Assembly: GCA_017410445.1 (NCBI GenBank)
Contig: JAFQQU010000291.1
Span: forward strand, 1 to 32,096
Direction of reading: 5' to 3'
Source: Clostridia bacterium
Lineage (GTDB): Bacteria > Bacillota > Clostridia > Christensenellales > Aristaeellaceae
Length of the DNA stretch: 32,096 nucleotides
Shown: in pieces, positions 6,738 through 12,956 of the stretch
Position numbering within the stretch: the stretch's first letter is position 1
How the letters are laid out: each line of letters starts with the position of its first letter
The notes under the pieces: generated by a model
What the model was told of the DNA's origin: nothing
Database searches by the model: none
Seen by the model: the letters and a program-made list of their open reading frames with translations, nothing else
Position numbers and translations under genes: made by a program

Positions 6738-9305
6738 TTACTTGCAGTCGAACCAGCTGCGGCCTGCGTTGACCTCGGCCGTCAGCGGAACGGACAGCTC
6801 CATGACGCTCTCCATCGTTTCCTTCAGAATTTTTGCGACCTGCGCCGCCTCTTCCTCCGGCGCCTCGACGATCAGCTCGTCGTGTACCTGAAGAATCAGC
6901 CGCGCGCGCAGCCCCGCGCCGGTCAGCGCCTCGTGAACGCGCACCATCGCCAGCTTGATGATGTCGGCCGCCGTGCCCTGAATGGGGCTGTTCATCGCGG
7001 CCCGCTCGCCGAACTGGCGGATGTTGTAGCTCCTGTCGGACAGCTCCGGCAGATACCGCCGCCGGCCCATCAGCGTGGAGACAAAGCCCTCGGTGTTGCC
7101 CTGAGTCACACAGCCGTCCATGAATTTCTTGACCCTCGGATACCGGCCCAGATACCGCTCGATAAACTGCGCCGCCTCCGCGCGGGAAACGCCGATGTTC
7201 TTCGCCAGTCCGAAATCGGAAATGCCGTATACAATGCCGAAGTTGACCGCCTTGGCCGCCGAGCGCATCTCGCCGGTCACTTCTTCAATCGGCACGCCGT
7301 ACACCTCGGCCGCGGTGCGCGAGTGAATGTCCTGATTCAGCCGGAAGGCCTCACACATGACCTCGTCGCCCGACATATGCGCCAGCACCCTGAGCTCAAT
7401 CTGAGAATAGTCAGCGTCCACCAGCGTCCAGCCCTCCTGCGCGACAAACGCGCTGCGGATTTCCCGGCCCAGCGGCGTGCGCACGGGAATATTCTGAAGA
7501 TTGGGCTCCAGCGAGGAAATGCGTCCGGTCGCCGTGGCCACCTGATCAAAGCTGGTGTGGATGCGTCCCTCCCCATCGCGCAGCCTGAGCAGCGCGTCGA
7601 TGTAGGTGCTCTTGAGCTTGGTGTATTTTCTGTATTCCAGAATCAGCGGAATCAGCGGATGCTGATCCTCCATGTTTTCAAGGATATCCGCGCTGGTGGA
7701 CCATCCGGTCTTGGTTTTTTTGCCTCCGGGCAGTCCGAGCGTCTCAAACAGCAGCGTTCCCAGCTGCTTGGGCGAATTGGGGTTAAAGGAATCGCCCGCA
7801 ATCTCGCGGACCGAGGCCAGCAGCTCGGAAATCCGCGCCGTGAATTTTTCGTCCAGCCGGGTCAGCGCGTCCTTATCGGTCATAAAGCCCGCCTGCTCCA
7901 TGCCCGCAAGCACGGTGGCAAAGGGCTGCTCAAGGCCGGTCAGAAGGGAAAGCATGCCGTCTTTTTTCAGCCGCTCCTCCTGAATGCCCGAAAGCTTCAT
8001 CAGCGCGCCCGCCGCGAACACGTCGTCCGGATGCGCCCCGGCTTCCTCGCACAGCGCGCTCTGCGAAAAGCCCTTTCTCTGCGGATTGATCAGATACGCC
8101 GCCAGCATGACGTCGAAAATCTCCTTCTCCGCCGTCAGCCCGGCCCTCCGCCAGGTCTTGAGGTCATGCAGGATCACTTTGCCCGCCCGCTCAGCCGCCG
8201 GCCTGATCATCTCCACCGCCTGCGCCTCGTCCACGCCCGGTTCAATCAGATCTCCGCCCAGCTTGAGCGCAAACTGCCGTCCGTCGGACAGCGCGACCGA
8301 AATATGGCTGCCCATGGACAGCGCTAAGACGTCTGCCTGAATATCCGCCATCTCCGTGCGGAATTCCTCCGCGCCCAGCAGCTTCTTTTCGCCCTCGGCC
8401 ATCTCTTTAGTCCGGATTTCGGGCTCCTCCGCCGCTTCCTGATCCTCCATCATCGAAAGCCGCGCGGCCACCTGCTTAAGCTGCAGCCGGTTCAGCATCT
8501 TCAGCCCGTCGCCCAGCCGCTTCACCGGGCAGTCCCCGGGCTTTACGGTCAGCGGCGCATGCCGGTCGATCGTCGCCAGCCATTTGGAAAAGGCCGCCGA
8601 TTCCCGTCCGTTCATCAGCCGCTCGCGCAGCTTGCCCTTCTGCTCGGCCTCGGCTTTGTCGAGCGCCTCTTCAAGCGATCCGTACTGGATGATCAGCTTG
8701 AGCGCGGTCTTCTCGCCGATGCCCGCGATGCCGGGAATGTTGTCGGACGTATCGCCCATCAGGCCCTTGACGTCGATCAGCTGCACCGGCTCGACGCCGT
8801 ATTTCTCCCGGATGAACGCGGGCGTCACCCGTTCGGTATCCTTGATGCCCTGCTTGGTGTAGAGCACGGTCGTGTGCTCGCCGGACAGCTGGAAGGCGTC
8901 GCGGTCGCCCGTGATGATGAGCGCGTCGATCCCCTGCTCCTCGCACAGAAGCGACATGCTGCCCAGCAGATCGTCCGCCTCGTAGCCGTCCATCTCCAGC
9001 ATGGAAATGTTCATCTCGGCCAGCAGCTCGCGGATGGTGATGAACTGCGCGCGCAGCTCGTCCGGCGTCGCGGCGCGTCCGGCCTTGTATTCATCGTATT
9101 TTATGTGTCGGAAGGTGGGCGCGTGCCGGTCAAAGGCCACGGCGATCAGATCCGGCTTCTCCTCGTCCATGACGCGCAGCAGCATCATCATGAATCCGTG
9201 CAAAGCGTTGGTATATTCGCCGGTCTCGCTCGTCATGACGGGAAGCGCATGGAAAGCGCGGTGCATCAGGCTGTTTCCGTCAACGAGCAGCATTTTAGAC
9301 GGCAT
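6738..9305 (-). CDS. polA: DNA polymerase I
   Basis: An 855-residue family A DNA polymerase used in repair and Okazaki fragment maturation. The N-terminal 5'-3' exonuclease (about 1-290) begins with LLVDGNSLMHRAFHALP and has the GYEADD metal-binding and helix-hairpin-helix GVKGLMGDTSDNIPGIAGIG-type regions. The middle domain (about 300-465) lacks the Asp-Glu pair of the proofreading Exo I motif, so 3'-5' proofreading is probably absent, as in many Bacillota. The polymerase domain has motif A DADYSQIELR, motif B RSAAKAVNFGIVYG and motif C LQVHDELIVEAP. The ATG at 9305 was chosen because GGAGGAAAAAGC precedes it and MLLVDGNS is the usual family start; an in-frame extension to 9380 overlaps the likely promoter. 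Confidence 0.97.
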   Translation of the reverse strand: MPSKMLLVDGNSLMHRAFHALPVMTSETGEYTNALHGFMMMLLRVMDEEKPDLIAVAFDRHAPTFRHIKYDEYKAGRAATPDELRAQFITIRELLAEMNISMLEMDGYEADDLLGSMSLLCEEQGIDALIITGDRDAFQLSGEHTTVLYTKQGIKDTERVTPAFIREKYGVEPVQLIDVKGLMGDTSDNIPGIAGIGEKTALKLIIQYGSLEEALDKAEAEQKGKLRERLMNGRESAAFSKWLATIDRHAPLTVKPGDCPVKRLGDGLKMLNRLQLKQVAARLSMMEDQEAAEEPEIRTKEMAEGEKKLLGAEEFRTEMADIQADVLALSMGSHISVALSDGRQFALKLGGDLIEPGVDEAQAVEMIRPAAERAGKVILHDLKTWRRAGLTAEKEIFDVMLAAYLINPQRKGFSQSALCEEAGAHPDDVFAAGALMKLSGIQEERLKKDGMLSLLTGLEQPFATVLAGMEQAGFMTDKDALTRLDEKFTARISELLASVREIAGDSFNPNSPKQLGTLLFETLGLPGGKKTKTGWSTSADILENMEDQHPLIPLILEYRKYTKLKSTYIDALLRLRDGEGRIHTSFDQVATATGRISSLEPNLQNIPVRTPLGREIRSAFVAQEGWTLVDADYSQIELRVLAHMSGDEVMCEAFRLNQDIHSRTAAEVYGVPIEEVTGEMRSAAKAVNFGIVYGISDFGLAKNIGVSRAEAAQFIERYLGRYPRVKKFMDGCVTQGNTEGFVSTLMGRRRYLPELSDRSYNIRQFGERAAMNSPIQGTAADIIKLAMVRVHEALTGAGLRARLILQVHDELIVEAPEEEAAQVAKILKETMESVMELSVPLTAEVNAGRSWFDCK

Positions 9306-9351
9306 GCTTTTTCCTCCTCCGCGTATCAAACTTGGTCCGTATTCAAACCCT

Positions 9352-9380
9352 ATTATATAGCATACCTCAAAGGAACGCAA
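9352..9380 (-). promoter_or_regulatory. Probable sigma-A promoter of the polA operon
   Basis: On the minus strand a perfect TATAAT (9357-9352) is preceded at 17 bases by TTGCGT (9380-9375), a half-match to the -35 consensus. The expected transcript start is about 9345, giving a leader of some 40 bases before the polA ATG at 9305. It would drive the seven-gene unit that runs to position 79. Confidence 0.6.
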
Positions 9381-9450
9381 ATGGCATGGAGTTTTCTGTT
9401 AGGTTTTCAAAAAATGCTCGAACAAAATCAGGATCTTTTCGTCCAAGATA

Positions 9451-9479
9451 TGGACAGTTTTACCCGGCCATGATATCAT
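9451..9479 (+). promoter_or_regulatory. Probable sigma-A promoter of the 9527 gene
   Basis: TGGACA (9451-9456) and TATCAT (9474-9479) are separated by exactly 17 bases and lie about 48 bases before the ATG at 9527. Both hexamers match the consensus at five of six positions. It is divergent from the polA promoter. Confidence 0.6.
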
Positions 9480-9526
9480 TGAGGATACCTGCAAAAAATG
9501 ATTCCATCAATCGGGAGTGTTTTTCC

Positions 9527-10006
9527 ATGAAAGCAATCGCCAAATTTCTGACCGTCGTAACCCTTATCGTGCTGCTGGCCGGCGGATATGTCTACTGGGC
9601 CGCAGCGCTTCAGGTGCTGCCCGAAAGCGGGCTGGTCGAATCCGCCGCAGACCGAGTTCAGGTGTTCGACAACATCGTCTCCACCGCGCGCGTCGGCTCG
9701 TCCGATCTGATCGTCTATTCGGACGCTTCCGGCTCCGCGGAGCAGTATTCCTTCGTCACCTATACGCTCCGCCTGCGCAACATGAACGCGCTGCCCGCCG
9801 AATGGCTTCAGCTGGACCTCACGCCCCAGCAGGGCGACGTTCTTCTGGTCAAGGCGTCCACCGAGGACGTGCCTGCCTTCAGCGAAAAGCTGCTCACCGT
9901 CGTTCTTCTGACCGACCGCAGCGCCGCTAGCTACGCCCGCAGCGCCACCCTGACCTATTATGTCTACGGCCACGAATTCAGCATCCCCGTGCAGCTGACC
10001 ATTTAA
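9527..10006 (+). CDS. Membrane-anchored extracytoplasmic protein of unknown function
   Basis: I do not recognise this 159-residue protein. It starts with a short basic stretch and one membrane segment (about residues 5-27, with LTVVTLIVLLAGGYVYW), which could be a signal anchor. The rest alternates hydrophobic and polar residues as in a beta-sandwich, for example FVTYTLRLRNMNALPAEWLQ and the final segment SIPVQLTI, and has no cysteine and no evident catalytic motif. This suggests an outward-facing Ig-like or LEA-like fold, an inference only. The ATG at 9527 is preceded by GGGAG and a matching promoter at 9451-9479; reading further upstream would cross that promoter. It stands alone between divergent polA and a convergent VanX-like gene. 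Confidence 0.75.
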   Translation: MKAIAKFLTVVTLIVLLAGGYVYWAAALQVLPESGLVESAADRVQVFDNIVSTARVGSSDLIVYSDASGSAEQYSFVTYTLRLRNMNALPAEWLQLDLTPQQGDVLLVKASTEDVPAFSEKLLTVVLLTDRSAASYARSATLTYYVYGHEFSIPVQLTI

Positions 10007-10024
10007 TCCTTCCTCAGACCGCAT

Positions 10025-10088
10025 ACAGCCCGCTTCCGCGCAGTGCAAACGCTCCTGAAAGAGCCGTTCGCCGGCGCGGGCGGGCTGT
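10025..10088. terminator. Hairpin between convergent genes
   Basis: Arms 10025-10033 (ACAGCCCGC) and 10080-10088 (GCGGGCTGT) pair perfectly, and an inner CCGCGC/GCGCGG pair (10036-10041 with 10074-10079) extends the stem. It lies just after the stop of the plus-strand gene and just before the end of the convergent VanX-like gene. No strong U-run follows on either strand, so it may be an inefficient bidirectional terminator. Confidence 0.5.
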
Positions 10089-10092
10089 TCAT

Positions 10093-10701
10093 TTATTCAA
10101 TCGGGAAATCAAAATAGGTATCCGGATAGGGCTCGTCCTTGAGCCGGTAATGCCACCATTCGTTCGAATAATCCGTAAAGCCGCAGCCGAGCATAATGCT
10201 CCTGAGCAGTTCACGCCTCTGTGCCTGCGCGGCCGTCACATCGGGGCATCCGTGATGGGATTTTTCATCCATAAAATCGAAAATCCCGCCCATATCGACA
10301 GATCTGCCCTCGCTGTCCGCCAGAGTCAGGTCGATGGTGGAGCCGCGGCTGTGACCGGAGCGCGCGGCAATATAGCCCAGCGGAATCAGCTGGGCTTTAT
10401 CGACGTTCGGATAGTGCTTTTCCTTGGTTTTTCCGGTTTCCGGGGCCGCGCAGAAGCGGACGAAATGATCCACCGCCCGCTGCGGACGGTACGCATCCCA
10501 GAGAAGCAGGCGATATCCAGCCCGCATCGCAGCTTCCTGCGCCCTGACCAGCGCCTGTCCCAGCTCCTTCGTGCCGACCACCCGGTTCACGCGGTATCCG
10601 TCCACTGGTTCGCCCACGAAATTGTCCTCGCCGGCATATTTTGCGTCCCACAGAACGCCCACTACGGCCTCGTCCAGATAAACAAATCCATCCGGCAGCA
10701 T
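10093..10701 (-). CDS. VanX/DdpX-like D-Ala-D-Ala dipeptidase
   Basis: A 202-residue zinc dipeptidase expected to hydrolyse free D-Ala-D-Ala; the length equals that of VanX. The VanX-family active-site residues are visible: R72 in YRPQRAV, zinc ligands H117 and D124 in SGHSRGSTIDLTL, and E181 (base) with H184 (third ligand) in EWWH, followed by the family ending DTYFDFPIE. No signal peptide is seen, so it acts in the cytoplasm. The start at 10701 has GAGGTG eight bases upstream and a strong promoter at 10727-10755; a longer reading to 10818 would run through that promoter. No vanH, vanA, vanR or vanS lies nearby, so the role may be D-Ala recycling or basal control of the dipeptide pool rather than vancomycin resistance. 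Confidence 0.93.
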   Translation of the reverse strand: MLPDGFVYLDEAVVGVLWDAKYAGEDNFVGEPVDGYRVNRVVGTKELGQALVRAQEAAMRAGYRLLLWDAYRPQRAVDHFVRFCAAPETGKTKEKHYPNVDKAQLIPLGYIAARSGHSRGSTIDLTLADSEGRSVDMGGIFDFMDEKSHHGCPDVTAAQAQRRELLRSIMLGCGFTDYSNEWWHYRLKDEPYPDTYFDFPIE

Positions 10702-10726
10702 AATAAACACCTCACTGACTGCCCAC

Positions 10727-10755
10727 AGTATAGCACCCGGCAGTCCATCTGTCAA
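10727..10755 (-). promoter_or_regulatory. Near-consensus promoter of the VanX-like gene
   Basis: On the minus strand a perfect TTGACA (10755-10750), a 17-base spacer and TATACT (10732-10727) are present. A TGC directly before the -10 makes it an extended -10 promoter. The expected start of transcription is about 10720, giving a leader near 20 bases. One of the strongest promoter matches in the window. Confidence 0.8.
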
Positions 10756-10803
10756 ATCAGGCGCATGTTCCGCAAAATTGGTTCCAAAGGAGACAATTTC
10801 CCG

Positions 10804-10833
10804 ATTGTATTTCCCCATACAATATGATAAGAT
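10804..10833 (+). promoter_or_regulatory. Promoter with overlapping palindromic operator, acyltransferase gene
   Basis: A perfect inverted repeat ATTGTAT-N6-ATACAAT spans 10804-10823. It overlaps a possible promoter: -35 TTGTAT (10805-10810), 17-base spacer, and -10 TAAGAT (10828-10833) preceded by TGA, an extended -10. A dimeric repressor bound to the repeat would cover the -35 and spacer. No regulator gene is adjacent. The palindrome is read directly; its function is inferred. Confidence 0.5.
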
Positions 10834-10872
10834 TAGTTCAATTCCTTAATCAATGAAAGAAGAGGTGGCCTT

Positions 10873-12075
10873 ATGCGAAAGGCATGGCTTTGGCTGACCA
10901 AACCCTACGACGCAAATTCCAAATACATCGCTTCGGCGGATCTGATGCGCGTGTTCTGCACGCTGATCGTCGCCTGGTATCACATCTGGCAGCAGTCCTG
11001 GCTGAACCCGGCGTTTACCATCGGCTCCTTCACGATCAACTTCAACGCCTTCGTCCGCACGGGCTATATGATGGTGGACATGCTGCTGCTCCTGAGCGGA
11101 TTTCTGCTCTTCCTGCCCTATGCCCGCGCCCGGGTTGAAAAGGAGAAGCTCCCGAAGCTGGGCGAATACTACAAAAAGCGCGTCGCACGCATCGTGCCGA
11201 GCTATCTGTTCTGCATCGTGATCATCCTGTTCTGCTTTGCGCTCCCGCAGAAGCAGTATTCCACTGCAGAACACATGTGGACCGACATCCTCTCCCATCT
11301 GACCTTCACCCACAACTTCAGCGTCCTCTCCTACCACAGCACCCGCCTCAACAGCGTGCTCTGGACGCTGGCGGTCGAAGTTCAGTTCTACCTCATCGCG
11401 CCGCTGATTGGCCGTGCATTCGTGAAAAAGCCCATGCTGACCTATCTGGTCATGGTGGCCGCGGCCTTCGCCTACCGGTTTATCTACGTGCTTCAGCTGA
11501 ACGACTACTCTCTCTATCTCAACCGCCTGCCGGCCATGCTGGACGTGTACGCCAACGGCATGATGGGCGCGCTGATCTACGTAAACCTGTGCAGATACGT
11601 CAGAAAGTCCGGCTGGAAGAGCCTTATTGCAACCGCCATAGCCGTACTGTCCGTCATCGGCGTCTACCGGATCACCTACGCGCAGATGTATATCAAGGGC
11701 GGCCTGCCCGGCGTTCAGATCGGCCAGATGGTCTACCGCTTCCAGCTGTCGCTGCTCGGCTGCCTGTTCCTGATCAGCGCGGGCTTCTCCTTCAACTGGC
11801 TGGTGCGGCTGATCTCCTGCAAGCCCGTCCGCTGGCTGGCCATGATCTCCTTCAACGTATACATCTGGCATGCTTACGCCGCGCTGCGCCTGAAGGAATG
11901 GCGCATCCCGCCCTATGTGAACGAGCTGCCCAATCAGGTGAGCGAGCAGCCCTGGCAGCTGCATTACACCCTGCTCTGCTTTGCCGTCGCCCTTGCGCTG
12001 GGCGCGCTGGTCACCTATCTGATCGAAAAGCCTGCCGCAAAGCTCATCCTGCGTCCGGCCCGGAAGGATAAATAA
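10873..12075 (+). CDS. Acyltransferase family 3 membrane protein (OafA/YrhL-like O-acyltransferase)
   Basis: A 400-residue integral membrane protein of the acyltransferase-3 family, which moves acetyl or other acyl groups onto surface sugars or other extracytoplasmic acceptors. The conserved R-x10-H motif is present as R26 and H37 in the first membrane segment (LMRVFCTLIVAWYHIW). About ten hydrophobic segments follow, with LSGFLLF, the basic GEYYKKRVARIVPSY segment and LWTLAVEVQFYLIAP, all typical of the family. AGAGGTGG lies shortly before the ATG. No C-terminal SGNH domain is fused. It is 25 bases upstream of a sugar isomerase-like gene, so both are probably co-transcribed. The acceptor is unknown. 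Confidence 0.9.
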   Translation: MRKAWLWLTKPYDANSKYIASADLMRVFCTLIVAWYHIWQQSWLNPAFTIGSFTINFNAFVRTGYMMVDMLLLLSGFLLFLPYARARVEKEKLPKLGEYYKKRVARIVPSYLFCIVIILFCFALPQKQYSTAEHMWTDILSHLTFTHNFSVLSYHSTRLNSVLWTLAVEVQFYLIAPLIGRAFVKKPMLTYLVMVAAAFAYRFIYVLQLNDYSLYLNRLPAMLDVYANGMMGALIYVNLCRYVRKSGWKSLIATAIAVLSVIGVYRITYAQMYIKGGLPGVQIGQMVYRFQLSLLGCLFLISAGFSFNWLVRLISCKPVRWLAMISFNVYIWHAYAALRLKEWRIPPYVNELPNQVSEQPWQLHYTLLCFAVALALGALVTYLIEKPAAKLILRPARKDK

Positions 12076-12100
12076 TTATCGTCGCACGGAGGGATCATCC

Positions 12101-12835
12101 ATGATCACAGGCGTTCAGGTGTCCAGCCTCAAACCGGTTCTTATGACGGAAAGTCAGGTCCGCGAGGCCTTTCTGCGCCTTCGCGACATGGGCTGCACTG
12201 CGGTACAGCTGCAGTGGATCGACCGCGCCGTTCCCGTGCGCGCCATTGCGGATTCTCTCAGGGAAGCGGGGCTTGCGTCCGTGTCCGTGCAGGATTTCTA
12301 TGAGACCATCCGCGCGGACAAGGAATACTACATTTCCCTCAACCGCGAGACCGGCGGAAAATGGATATGCGTCAGCCGGATTCCCGAGCGGCTCAAAACG
12401 CTCCCGGGGCTGGATATGTACATCTCCGAGCTGCGCGCCTTTCAAAATGAGCTGGACGCATACGGCCAGACCCTCTGCCTGCACCCGGTCAGCGCGGATT
12501 TCGAGCCGATCGAAGGTGTGAATCCGGTGGAATACCTGCTTGAAAACATGCCAGAACTGGCCGTCTGTCTCGACCTGTACCACATCAACAAGCGCGGCTT
12601 CTCCATGCCGGACTGGATCCGGAAATACGCCTCCCGCATCTGCATGGTTCATTTCAAGGATGAAAAGGACGGCTCTCTCGTCCCCGCAGGTCAGGGCGAT
12701 ACCGACTGGCGCGGCGTGACGGAAGCCTGCATCGAAGCCAAAATCCCCTATGCCTTCGTCGAGCAGGAGAAATGGGATCGTGATCCCTTCCTCTGCCTGA
12801 AAGAGGCGCTCGACTGGCTGAACAGTCGGCTGTAA
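12101..12835 (+). CDS. Sugar phosphate isomerase/epimerase-like TIM barrel (AP_endonuc_2 family)
   Basis: A 244-residue cytoplasmic protein of the xylose isomerase-like TIM-barrel superfamily. Features are the amphipathic repeat pattern from the N-terminus and likely metal-ligand positions at the ends of late strands: CLHPVSADFEP, CLDLYHINKRG, CMVHFKDEK and FVEQEKW. The usual first glutamate ligand region reads CLHP here, so the metal set may differ from that of classic epimerases. GGAGGGATC precedes the ATG, and it follows the acyltransferase gene by 25 bases. A hairpin terminator follows at 12871-12907. Members include inosose isomerases, tagatose epimerases and many unassigned enzymes, and I cannot name a substrate. 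Confidence 0.87.
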   Translation: MITGVQVSSLKPVLMTESQVREAFLRLRDMGCTAVQLQWIDRAVPVRAIADSLREAGLASVSVQDFYETIRADKEYYISLNRETGGKWICVSRIPERLKTLPGLDMYISELRAFQNELDAYGQTLCLHPVSADFEPIEGVNPVEYLLENMPELAVCLDLYHINKRGFSMPDWIRKYASRICMVHFKDEKDGSLVPAGQGDTDWRGVTEACIEAKIPYAFVEQEKWDRDPFLCLKEALDWLNSRL

Positions 12836-12870
12836 TCCGGAAATATGCTTCAAAAACCGCATATGCATAC

Positions 12871-12907
12871 AAAACACCTCCGAACATCATCCGTTCGGAG
12901 GTGTTTT
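12871..12907. terminator. Strong bidirectional hairpin terminator
   Basis: A perfect 15-base-pair inverted repeat (AAAACACCTCCGAAC at 12871-12885, its complement at 12893-12907) with a 7-base loop. The A/T ends give a short U-run on both strands, so it can stop the plus-strand isomerase operon and the convergent minus-strand L,D-transpeptidase gene. Confidence 0.92.
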
Positions 12908-12956
12908 CTGCGTATCGGGCCGGTGTCCGCTCCCCGGAAGAAGCCGGAAACAGCCT

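Noticed and set aside
6366..8327. A 653-codon plus-strand open frame opposite polA and coaE
   Set aside because: Antisense to two conserved housekeeping genes, with compositionally biased translation and no start context.
10702..10818. Upstream extension of the VanX-like protein by 39 residues
   Set aside because: It would be translated through the promoter at 10727-10755, and the 202-residue form matches VanX in length and residue numbering.
10093..12075. A vancomycin resistance cluster around the VanX-like gene
   Set aside because: No ligase, dehydrogenase, two-component system or VanY-like gene is adjacent; the acyltransferase is not VanT-like because it lacks a racemase domain.
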